34,317 nucleotides of DNA from an uncultured Collinsella sp. (GTDB lineage: Bacteria; Actinomycetota; Coriobacteriia; Coriobacteriales; Coriobacteriaceae): the NCBI GenBank assembly GCA_902493515.1, contig CABUPE010000025.1, forward strand, positions 1 through 34,317, read 5' to 3'. The notes under the pieces were generated by a model. It had not been told where the DNA came from and ran no database searches. It saw only the letters and a program-made list of their open reading frames with translations. Both the position numbers and the translations under genes were made by a program. Positions 1 to 6,383 of this stretch are shown one piece after another (within the stretch, counting starts at the first letter, position 1; each line of letters starts with the position of its first letter).

Positions 1-65
1 CAGTTTGGTAGCGCGCCTGCTTTGGGAGCAGGATGTCGCAGGTTCAAATCCTGTCGTCCCGACCA
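1..65 (+). tRNA. tRNA-Pro (TGG), 5' end cut off by the window
   Basis: The anticodon arm has stem CCTGC/GCAGG and loop TTTGGGA, which gives anticodon TGG. A T-arm with the GGTTCAAAT-type loop follows, and the 3' end is the acceptor strand plus CCA at 63-65. About the first 11 bases (5' acceptor strand and start of the D stem) lie outside the window. It is followed after 6 bases by tRNA-Gly, so the two are probably one transcript. Confidence 0.93.
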
Positions 66-71
66 TATCTT

Positions 72-145
72 GCGGGCGTAGTTCAATGGTAGAACCCCAG
101 CCTTCCAAGCTGATGACGCGGGTTCGATTCCCGTCGCCCGCTCCA
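72..145 (+). tRNA. tRNA-Gly (TCC)
   Basis: A full 74-base cloverleaf is visible. The acceptor pair GCGGGCG/CGCCCGC has discriminator T and an encoded CCA at 143-145. The anticodon loop CTTCCAA gives anticodon TCC, and the T-loop is TTCGATT. It lies 6 bases after tRNA-Pro and ends 13 bases before a rho-independent terminator, so this is the last gene of a tRNA transcript. Confidence 0.96.
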
Positions 146-158
146 TAGGATATCTTTA

Positions 159-193
159 ACGGCTTTGGCTCCTTTTGGTGCCAGAGCCGTTTT
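159..193 (+). terminator. Rho-independent terminator of the tRNA-Pro/Gly transcript
   Basis: An 11-bp stem (159-169 with 180-190, one non-Watson-Crick position) has a 10-base loop and is followed directly by a short T run (190-193). Confidence 0.8.
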
Positions 194-224
194 CATATAC
201 ATGCCGGGACCCCACATCCCCTCC

Positions 225-296
225 TAAGTTGCGGTGAAATAGTTCCTGGATTAGCCCCCAAAAGCTGTTATCCAGGAACTATTTCACCGCAACTTA
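225..296. repeat. Long intergenic inverted repeat, copy 1 (27-bp perfect arms)
   Basis: The left arm 225-251 is the exact reverse complement of the right arm 270-296, around an 18-base loop. The outer core TTGCGGTGA is shared with the repeats at 1539, 24026 and 27144. No T tract follows, so it is not a classical intrinsic terminator. It sits between the tRNA terminator and the 3' end of the minus-strand gene at 358. Confidence 0.93.
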
Positions 297-357
297 TTGA
301 GGCCGAGCGGGCTGGGTCGATGATGGGTTCTGTTGTCGAGAAGATGAGGACAGCCGG

Positions 358-1365
358 TCAGGAGTCTGCGTAGGGTTTTGTGGTTGGTATACCGTAGCCG
401 CGCATCATGGAGCCGAACGCTTTGACATCGTAGGTGTCTGAGAGCTTGAAATGAATGACGTTGTGGCCCATGGCACGCAGGTTCGTGTCGCGCATGAGGG
501 CAGCTCGATAGGTTTTTGCCGCAGTATGTTCCGGATCATTTTGGGCATCGTCCTCAAACTTGCCTAGTCCATGCAGCTCAGCCAGCATCCATGAGCCGTT
601 TGGCATCTGCCAGCCGTAATCTGCCAAATAATAGCCGGCGTTTCCCGGTCGAGTGATTTCAACCTGAAGTTCGGGAGCGGCAACTCCCGCCAGAATCATT
701 GCCGCCCGTGCTTCGGATTCTCCACCGTTATCCGATCTGCCATCCATGTGTTCAAAAACGTCAAATGCGCGCGCGATGCCGTGCAGTCCGCGGCAGTTCG
801 TTTGTGCATATGCACGCAATTCTTCACGCTCGACACCGTACTCACGAGCCAACCCGTCGACATAGCCTAGTGCATATCGAAAAGCGTTAGTTCGGGCGAT
901 GTCGACCACCGTGCGATATGGATTCGTTAACGTAAAAGGACCGAGCTGCCATACGTCGCCCGGCCGCCAGCGTCGGTATTCAACGAATTCGTACATATCG
1001 CGTCTGGTGGAACGCGGCAACAGCACTTGCACCTTGTCGAGAAGCGAATATGCAGAACCGATGCCATAGAGCAGTGCCGCCGTTGCTCCACAAAACACGG
1101 CATTCGGTTCAACGACCGCAATAGCGGATGCCAATTGAAAGATGCGATCTTCGACGCCGAGGTCATTCCAATACGCGGGATCAGCGTAGACATGGTTGTA
1201 GAGTCGAATAATCATCTCTTTTTGCATGAGCGCGTAGGCACAGCGTCCATCCCATTTTTTGGTAGCTACAAACAGGTGCCCGCCATGATGGGCCTCGAAT
1301 AACCGGAAGAATAGCTCTAATTGCGGTTTGGTACAGCGTTTATCATGACTCATTTTCGACCCCAT
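358..1365 (-). CDS. AbiEi-like N-terminal domain / DUF559-like nuclease-fold protein
   Basis: A 335-aa protein on the minus strand. The first half resembles the AbiEi-type antitoxin/transcriptional-regulator proteins of actinobacteria, with a start region, a central segment reading CGATAALLYGI and then NPYRTVVDIAR. The last third resembles the DUF559/Vsr-like nuclease fold: a GESEARA motif, then an LADYGW strand, then ELHG-x-GKF, then a run ending in R-x-MGHNVIHF. In the family the D of DF-x-W and the E-x-D-G-x-K residues form the putative active site. Here the second motif is E-L-H-G, so one acidic position is changed and activity is uncertain. The start could be the ATG at 1365 or the second ATG at 1353 (331 aa), which has a GGGG stretch at better spacing. 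It lies alone between two copies of the long hairpin repeat (225-296 and 1539-1605). The family assignment is from motif memory and the function is not known: it could be a defence-linked regulator, an orphan antitoxin or a nuclease. Confidence 0.72.
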   Translation of the reverse strand: MGSKMSHDKRCTKPQLELFFRLFEAHHGGHLFVATKKWDGRCAYALMQKEMIIRLYNHVYADPAYWNDLGVEDRIFQLASAIAVVEPNAVFCGATAALLYGIGSAYSLLDKVQVLLPRSTRRDMYEFVEYRRWRPGDVWQLGPFTLTNPYRTVVDIARTNAFRYALGYVDGLAREYGVEREELRAYAQTNCRGLHGIARAFDVFEHMDGRSDNGGESEARAAMILAGVAAPELQVEITRPGNAGYYLADYGWQMPNGSWMLAELHGLGKFEDDAQNDPEHTAAKTYRAALMRDTNLRAMGHNVIHFKLSDTYDVKAFGSMMRGYGIPTTKPYADS

Positions 1366-1538
1366 AGTCTCGAGGGGGAGTGAATGACACTACGCTATCC
1401 CATATTTGGCCCGCCTGACCTTGCCATGAACTGACCAAAAGCTTGACGGGGCAGGTCAGAGTCATGAGTCGTAGCCAAACATATCGGCAAACGGTTGATT
1501 AGTGCCCCTCGGCGGCACTAAAAACCACCCTTACAGAA

Positions 1539-1605
1539 AGTTGCGGTGGAATAGTTCCTGAAAGGCTCGAATAAGCCTAAATCCAGGAACTATTTCACCG
1601 CAACT
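1539..1605. repeat. Long intergenic inverted repeat, copy 2
   Basis: The left arm 1539-1560 pairs with 1584-1605 over 22 positions, 21 Watson-Crick and one G-T. The interior 1563-1578 holds a nested AGGCT/AGCCT stem. The outer sequence matches copies 1 and 3. It lies 46 bases beyond the stop of the minus-strand PIN gene and upstream of the AbiEi-like gene. Confidence 0.9.
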
Positions 1606-1651
1606 CAGGTGGGGATGGGGTTGAGGGACGGGCGATGCCGTTGCCTGTCGG

Positions 1652-2128
1652 TTAGTGGCGACCGTGGTGGCGGAGCTTGTCGATGGTGGCATCGGTGCCG
1701 TGGCTGCGGGCTTCGGCGGCGCGGTCGCGGGCGTCGGCGGCGGTTTGGCGTTTACGGCGGTAATCGATCATGCCTTGGATGATGGGCTTGCCAAAGCTCA
1801 CGACATCATCGTTGTAGATGGCGGTTCGGGCTGCGAGGAGGCAGTCGGTAAAGTCCATATGGGTCTTGCCGAAGAGTTTGACGGCAAGGGCGACAACGGT
1901 GGGCTCGTCGACCATGACGTTATCGAGCAGCCTTTTCATGGCCGCAGCAATTTCAACGCGGGGAACCTTATAGACGTCGCGCAGCGTGACCACGACGCGC
2001 GTGATGATTTCGGGGTAGACGCGAGCGGTGCGCGTGGCGATGACCTTGGCGGCGCGCGGTGACAGGACCTCGTCGTCGTTAAGCAGGTAGCGCAGGATGA
2101 CGGTCTCGTCGATGATGGTGCTACTCAT
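1652..2128 (-). CDS. PIN-domain protein, VapC-like toxin of a TA pair
   Basis: A 158-aa protein with PIN-domain layout: an N-terminal acidic residue in TIIDETVILRYLL (D7), E40 in YPEIITR, and the M-D-F-T-D segment (D92, D95) followed by a helix. PIN toxins are Mg-dependent RNases that cleave tRNA or mRNA. The usual fourth acidic position, in a strand of the type TFD, reads VVSFGKP here, so glycine replaces the Asp at 113 and catalysis may be weakened or arranged differently. The last 37 residues form a basic, His-rich tail beyond the normal domain. The ATG overlaps the end of the upstream antitoxin gene by 8 bases (ATGAGTAG), as expected for a translationally coupled toxin. The fold call is good; toxicity is inferred. 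Confidence 0.75.
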   Translation of the reverse strand: MSSTIIDETVILRYLLNDDEVLSPRAAKVIATRTARVYPEIITRVVVTLRDVYKVPRVEIAAAMKRLLDNVMVDEPTVVALAVKLFGKTHMDFTDCLLAARTAIYNDDVVSFGKPIIQGMIDYRRKRQTAADARDRAAEARSHGTDATIDKLRHHGRH

Positions 2129-2444
2129 GGATATCTACTTCCTCGGGACCCAAAACCGACTCATCGCTTTCTGTGGCTAGGTATTCAATCCAGGCATTGC
2201 GCTCCTCGGCGCGGCGATTGGGGTCACCATATGCTTTGAGCGATCCATAGGCGGCGGTGCCGTCCTTTGAGCGCACGGCGACCGGCTGAAAGGGGAGCTT
2301 GCGCATCAAAATGCTTTGCGCGACAAATAAGCGGACAGCCTCGGCGAGCGATGTGCCCATGGCATCGTAGAGATGCTCGGCATGCTGCTTGTCTTCCTCG
2401 CGAATGCGCACCTGCAGGATGGCTCTTTTTTGAGTCGATGACAT
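2121..2444 (-). CDS. RelB/DinJ-family antitoxin
   Basis: A 107-aa protein whose N-terminus (KRAILQVRI, then a helix and GTSLAEAVRLFVAQ) is the ribbon-helix-helix pattern of RelB/DinJ antitoxins: a DNA-binding beta strand followed by two helices. The acidic C-terminus would bind the toxin. The ATG at 2444 is chosen over the longer frame (in frame to 2510) because AAGGGGG lies 6 bases upstream of it. Its stop overlaps the PIN toxin start. DinJ-type antitoxins more often pair with YafQ/RelE mRNases, so the PIN partner is a mixed pairing. The operon is probably autoregulated at the palindrome 2487-2498. Confidence 0.78.
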   Translation of the reverse strand: MSSTQKRAILQVRIREEDKQHAEHLYDAMGTSLAEAVRLFVAQSILMRKLPFQPVAVRSKDGTAAYGSLKAYGDPNRRAEERNAWIEYLATESDESVLGPEEVDIHE

Positions 2445-2486
2445 CACTGGCCCCCTTAATGAGCGTGCAATATAGTCGGTCAAATG

Positions 2487-2498
2487 CGGCATGTGCCG
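2487..2498. promoter_or_regulatory. Small palindrome, candidate TA operator
   Basis: Arms CGGCA (2487-2491) and TGCCG (2494-2498) are separated by TG. It lies just downstream of the minus-strand -10 box, at the expected transcription start, where RelB/DinJ-type antitoxins normally bind to repress their own operon. The role is inferred from position. Confidence 0.4.
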
Positions 2499-2510
2499 AT
2501 ACTTGAGCAT

Positions 2511-2538
2511 CTTATAACGATTACTTTATTTCACTCAA
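2511..2538 (-). promoter_or_regulatory. Candidate promoter of the antitoxin-toxin operon
   Basis: Read on the minus strand: -35 TTGAGT (2538-2533), a 16-bp spacer, -10 TATAAG (2516-2511). This is close to the sigma-70 consensus and about 65 bases upstream of the antitoxin start codon. Confidence 0.5.
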
Positions 2539-2669
2539 GTTGATAACCATAAACACGAATACAAGCGTAGTACATCCAAAATGAGAGCGCATAAAAATCT
2601 CTGAGGCGTACGCATGTAATACACTCACCTTTATAGCTTCTAGAGAATAATTCCAACCTGCCAAAACCA

Positions 2670-2691
2670 CTGCAATACACCCGTATTGCAG
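2670..2691. promoter_or_regulatory. Perfect 9-bp palindrome, candidate operator of the FHL cluster
   Basis: CTGCAATAC (2670-2678) and GTATTGCAG (2683-2691) are separated by ACCC. The 22-bp dyad with a 13-bp half-site spacing is typical of a dimeric regulator. It lies about 180 bases upstream of the first FHL gene and about 150 bases from the TA promoter. I saw no second copy in the window. Confidence 0.5.
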
Positions 2692-2796
2692 GGCCTATGC
2701 TCAAGTTTGCCACCTGCAACTGCGTATATTTAACCTGTATATCGTTGGAGGAATTCTATCGAAGTGCCTGTTTCGCCGCATGCACTCGATACGCCG

Positions 2797-2847
2797 ATGC
2801 CGGACCACGGGCGGTCCGGGGCAACGTCGACAGGGTCTCTCCGGCAT
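2797..2847 (+). promoter_or_regulatory. Leader with two mutually exclusive hairpins
   Basis: CCGGACC (2800-2806) can pair with GGTCCGG (2813-2819). Alternatively ATGCCGG (2797-2803) can pair with CCGGCAT (2841-2847). The two share bases 2800-2803 and so cannot form together. The ribosome-binding site of the first FHL gene starts about 8 bases after the second helix. This is compatible with a cis-regulatory RNA, but I cannot match it to a known class. Confidence 0.3.
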
Positions 2848-2871
2848 GGGATTCAGGAGGGAGTGAACAAC

Positions 2872-3390
2872 ATGGGCAATAAACGAGTCGTAGCCGATTC
2901 CTCACGCTGCATTGGGTGCCAAACCTGTATGGCGGCGTGCATCGAGGCGCACGACATCCCCGTCACCGTCGCCGCGCCGCGCCTGCGCGTGACGCGTACG
3001 TACGAGATCTCCGCACCGGTGGCTTGCCATCACTGCGAGGATGCCCCGTGCGCGAAGGCCTGTCCTACGGGCGCCTTGTTCTTTGATCCAAAGAACCATC
3101 GTATAGGCGTCAACGAGGACAACTGCATCGGCTGCAAGAGCTGCGTCATGGCATGCCCCTTTGGCGCCGTGAGCGTGGCGACCACGCAGGTTCCGGTCTT
3201 GATGGGCGACGTTCGCGTGGGTTCGCAGACCAAGAGCTTCGTGCTCAAGTGCGACCTGTGCGTGGACCGTCCCGGCGGTCCGGCGTGTGCCGAGGCGTGC
3301 CCGACCAAGGGCCTCACCCTGGTTGACGAGGAGCGCCTGGCAGAACTGACTGCCGAGCGTGCCCGCGCCACCATTGAAAACGAGGCGTAA
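2872..3390 (+). CDS. hydN: HydN/HycB-like four-cluster ferredoxin subunit
   Basis: A 172-aa cytoplasmic iron-sulfur protein with four [4Fe-4S] cysteine groups in order: C-I-G-C-x2-C near residue 13, C-x2-C in the CHHCEDAPCAKACP segment, C-I-G-C-x2-C-x3-C-P, and CDLC-x8-C-x3-C-P. This is the HydN/HycB/HyfA/DmsB type that carries electrons from a molybdopterin enzyme. It directly precedes fdhF (74 bases), as hydN does in E. coli, so it is the likely electron acceptor of FdhF. The ATG at 2872 has AGGAGGGAG about 10 bases upstream. An in-frame GTG at 2764 would add 36 residues without ferredoxin character. HydN and HycB are hard to tell apart by sequence alone; the gene symbol rests on position. 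Confidence 0.85.
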   Translation: MGNKRVVADSSRCIGCQTCMAACIEAHDIPVTVAAPRLRVTRTYEISAPVACHHCEDAPCAKACPTGALFFDPKNHRIGVNEDNCIGCKSCVMACPFGAVSVATTQVPVLMGDVRVGSQTKSFVLKCDLCVDRPGGPACAEACPTKGLTLVDEERLAELTAERARATIENEA

Positions 3391-3464
3391 GCGTCGGGCG
3401 ACAGGCCCAATGATTGTCAAATAAGTACCGAGTATTCGGTAGCAGAGAAAGGAAGGAGGGTGTC

Positions 3465-5687
3465 ATGGAGAAGCATAAAGTGATCTGCCCGTACTGCGGC
3501 GCCGGTTGCCAGTTTAACCTCTTGGTCCAAAACGGCCAGGTCGTGGGTACCGAACCGCTCAACGGCATCACCAATCAGAGCGAGCTGTGCCTTAAGGGCA
3601 TGAGCGGCTACGACTTCATCAACGACACCAAGATCTTGACTCCTCGCGTACTGCACCCGATGATCCGCCGCACCAAGGGCGCGGATCTTGAGCGCGTAAG
3701 CTGGGACGAGGCACTGGATTTCACCGCATCTAAGATGCAGGCCATAATTGACGAATATGGTCCTAACGCTGTCATGACCACCGGCTCTTCGCGAGGCGGC
3801 GGCAATGAGGCGAACTACGTCATGCAGAAGTTTACGCGTGCGTGCATCGGCACCCACAGCGTGGACAACTGCGCCCGTACTTGACACGGCCCTACTGTCC
3901 TCGGTCTGATGGACACGGTTGGTTCAGGTTGCATGTCATGCTCCATCCCCGGTATGGAGGATGCGGGCTGCATTTTCCTCTTCGGCTATAACCCTGCCGA
4001 TTCGCACCCCATCGTCGCAAGGCGTATCGTGCGAGCCAAAGAAAAGGGTTGCAAGATCATCGTCGCCGACCCGCGCCATATCGAAACCGCGCGTATCGCC
4101 GATCTCTACCTTCCGATCAAGAACGGTTGCAATGTTGCGTTCCTCAACGCCTTTGCCAACTGCTTGGTCAACGATGGCCTCTACGACAAGGAATTCGTCG
4201 CCGAGCACACGAACGGCTTTGACGAGTGGTGGGAGACCATCAAGAACTACACTCCCGAATCCGTACAGGACATCACGGGTGTCGAGCCCGCGCTGATCCA
4301 CCAAGCTGCCGAGATGTACGCCACGGCGAAGCCTTCCGCCATCATTGGCTGGGGCATGGGCGTATGCCAGCAGAAGCAGAACCTGAAGACGGTGCATACC
4401 ATCGCCTCCATCGCCTGCGTTGCCGGCCAGATCGGCAAACCCAATTCCGGCCTCGCGCCCGTGCGTGGCCAGAACAACGTCCAGGGCTCCTGCGATATGG
4501 GCATGCTGCCCAACCTGTACCCTGGCTATCAAAAGGTCACCGACCCGGCCGCGCGCGCCAAGTTCGCCAAGGCCTGGGGCGTGCCCGAGGAGAAGCTGCC
4601 TCTCGAGGAGGGCTACAAGCTCACCGATCTGGGTCACCTGGTCGACGAGGGCAAGGTGCACTGCTTCTACAACTACGGCGAGGACCCGGTGCAGACCGAG
4701 CCCGATTCGGCCGGTATGCGCAAGACGCTCTCCGAGCTGGATCTGTTCATTTGCCAGGACATCTTTATGACGCAGACGACCATGCTCGCCGACGTCATCC
4801 TGCCTGCTACCTCTTGGGGTGAGCACGAGGGTGTCTTTACCGCATCCGACCGTAGCTTCCAGCACTTTGACGCGGCTGTTCCGCCCAAGGGCGAGTGCCG
4901 TCACGACTGGGAGATCTTTGCCGATCTGTCCACGCGCATGGGCTACCCCATGCACTACGACAACACCGAGCAGATCTGGAACGAGTGCATTAGCCTGTGC
5001 CCCAACTTTGTGGGCGCGACCTACGAGAAGATGGCTCCCGAGGGCGGCTACGCACAGTGGCCTGTCAAGAGCACCGATGTGAACGACCATGGCACCCCCG
5101 ACATGTTCGCGGGCGGCAAGTTCACCACCAAGGACGGCCGTGCCAACCTGATGGCGCACGACTGGGAGGCGCCCTCCGAGCTTCCCGACGATGAGTACCC
5201 GCTCATCCTTTGCACCGTCCGCGAGGTCGGCCACTACAGCTGCCGTTCGATGACCGGTAACTGCAAGACGCTGGCCCTGCTTGCCGACGAGCCCGGTTTC
5301 GTTCGCATGAATCCCGCGGACGCGAAGGCCCGCGGCATCAAGAACGGCGACATCGTCTCGGTTCACAGCCGCCGCGGCCAGGTTTACAGCCGCGCGGACG
5401 TGAGCGACCGTATCAACAAGGGCACGGTCTATATGACCTACCAGTGGTGGATCGGCAAGTGCAATGAGCTGACCATGCACAAGGTCGACCCGGTCTCGCA
5501 CACGCCCGAGGACAAGTTCTCTGCCTGCCAGGTCGACGCCATCGCCGACCAGGTGTGGGCCGAGGGCGAGGTGGAGCGTCAGTACACCGAGCTCAAGCAG
5601 GCTCTGGTGGACGCTGCCGCTCCCCAGGATGTTGAGCCCGGCGCCGCCAAGTTCGACGACGAGACGCACGTGAACCAAATCGTGTAG
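3465..5687 (+). CDS. fdhF: Formate dehydrogenase H, selenocysteine-containing (FdhF)
   Basis: Oxidises formate to CO2 with a bis-MGD molybdenum centre and is the formate-oxidising part of formate hydrogenlyase. The gene has an in-frame TGA at 3882-3884, which must be read as selenocysteine. The resulting protein is 740 aa with Sec140, the same position as in E. coli FdhF, flanked by DNCART and HGP. N-terminal [4Fe-4S] ligands are C8, C11, C15 and C42, with K44 after them. Long stretches match the E. coli enzyme as I remember it (GYNPADSHPIVA, PVRGQNNVQG, TSWGEHEGVFTA, REVGHYSCRSMTGNC, TYQWWIG). A SECIS hairpin follows the TGA. The ATG at 3465 has a strong GGAAGGAGGG upstream. The C-terminus is about 25 residues longer than in E. 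coli. Software that stops at TGA would split this into a 5' fragment (3465-3884) and a 3' fragment starting about 3909. Confidence 0.97.
3882..3920 (+). promoter_or_regulatory. SECIS element and UGA-Sec codon of fdhF
   Basis: The TGA at 3882 is followed by an apical stem TGTCC (3896-3900) / GGACA (3911-3915) whose loop exposes GGTCTG (3903-3908). In E. coli fdhF the GGUC of the loop that binds SelB also begins 22 bases into the element counted from the U of UGA. The codon, the spacing and the loop sequence agree with a bacterial SECIS inside the reading frame. Confidence 0.88.
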
Positions 5688-5708
5688 TCCCGTTCTCGTT
5701 GGCTTTTT

Positions 5709-5750
5709 GGGCCGGGCGTCCAAGCGCATCGGACGCCCGGCCCGTTATTT
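5709..5750 (+). terminator. Strong hairpin between fdhF and hyfA, terminator or attenuator
   Basis: A perfect 13-bp GC-rich stem (5709-5721 with 5731-5743), a 9-base loop, then GTTATTT. It could terminate hydN-fdhF transcripts or act as a partial terminator or mRNA processing and stability element that sets fdhF expression apart from hyf expression. Confidence 0.75.
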
Positions 5751-5765
5751 TGAAAGGAAGTGGGG

Positions 5766-6383
5766 ATGAACCGCTTCATCGATATCAACCCGGAGAGGTG
5801 CATCGGCTGCGGAACATGCCAGTCCGCCTGTGCCGACGCCCACCGGATGCAGGGTCTTCAGGATACGCCGCGCCTGGCGCTCGTGAAGACCGGCGGCATT
5901 TCGGCCGCCCTGGCCTGCCACCATTGCGAGGGTGCCCCTTGCGCCGAGGTCTGCCCGGTGAACGCCATCGAGCACGATGGCGACCGCATCCACGTTAAGG
6001 AGCAGGAGTGCATCGGGTGCAGGCTGTGCGCCATCGCGTGCCCCTTCGGCGCCATCCATCCGGACGGCACGTCTATTGCCGGTGTCGCAGGCATGTGCGA
6101 CCCGACGCCTTCGTACCCTAAGTCCCTGAGCAGCCTGCTTACGTGGGCGCCCGGCCAGTACACCTGTGCCGTCAAGTGCGACCTGTGCGCCTTCGACCCC
6201 GAGGGTCCGCACTGCGTGGCGGCTTGCCCCACCAAGGCGCTCACCGTCATGGGCGGCGCGGCAGATCGCGAACTTGACGAGGCCAAGCGCCTGCGTTCGA
6301 TTCAGAACGGCCCTGCCGTCGACGTGGCGGCTGTGGCCCAGGGTCTGTCCGAGAAAGCAGAAGGGAGCGTAAACAATGGATAG
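5766..6383 (+). CDS. hyfA: HyfA/HycB-like four-cluster ferredoxin subunit of formate hydrogenlyase
   Basis: A 205-aa electron-transfer subunit linking FdhF to the hydrogenase arm. It carries four [4Fe-4S] groups: CIGCGTC-x3-C, CHHCEGAPCAEVCP, CIGCRLC-x3-CP and CDLC-x8-C-x3-CP. Between the third and fourth groups there is a longer insert (about residues 98-138) that the HydN-like protein at 2872 lacks. The ATG at 5766 has AGGAAG 5 bases upstream; a GTG two codons earlier is the alternative. The stop overlaps the hyfB start by 8 bases, so the two are translationally coupled. It is the first gene of the hyf-type block, as hyfA is in E. coli. Confidence 0.88.
   Translation: MNRFIDINPERCIGCGTCQSACADAHRMQGLQDTPRLALVKTGGISAALACHHCEGAPCAEVCPVNAIEHDGDRIHVKEQECIGCRLCAIACPFGAIHPDGTSIAGVAGMCDPTPSYPKSLSSLLTWAPGQYTCAVKCDLCAFDPEGPHCVAACPTKALTVMGGAADRELDEAKRLRSIQNGPAVDVAAVAQGLSEKAEGSVNNG

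Larger units (their letters stand above)
2539..2871. other. AT-rich control region and leader upstream of the FHL cluster
   Basis: This stretch lies between the divergent TA operon and the first FHL gene. The part 2539-2750 is clearly lower in GC than its surroundings, and the part after 2760 is GC-rich. I see no convincing plus-strand -35/-10 pair, although the AT-rich run 2720-2745 is the likeliest place. A good ribosome-binding-like GGAGG lies at 2747-2751 with an in-frame GTG at 2764, which would add 36 residues to the ferredoxin gene; I prefer the ATG at 2872. The palindrome and leader hairpins are listed separately. Confidence 0.5.

Noticed and set aside
1499..1521. TTAGTGCC/GGCACTAA hairpin as a terminator
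   Set aside because: It is followed by A residues on the plus strand, and on the minus strand the T run lies on the wrong (5') side, so neither direction fits.
225..1605. CRISPR array
   Set aside because: The repeats are palindromic, far apart and bracket a gene; there is no regular spacing and no cas gene.
1655..2062. Gly/Val-rich plus-strand frame over the PIN gene
   Set aside because: Low-complexity shadow of the real minus-strand gene, with no ribosome-binding site or motif.
3882..3884. TGA inside fdhF as a nonsense mutation or frameshift
   Set aside because: It sits at the known Sec position with conserved flanks and a SECIS, and selA, selB and selC are nearby.
3936..5729. Long open frame on the minus strand across fdhF (and similar ones across selB, gdhA, hyf genes and the hydroxylase)
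   Set aside because: These are typical antisense open frames of GC-rich coding DNA. Compositions are odd, with no domain motifs, and the plus strand holds clear genes.
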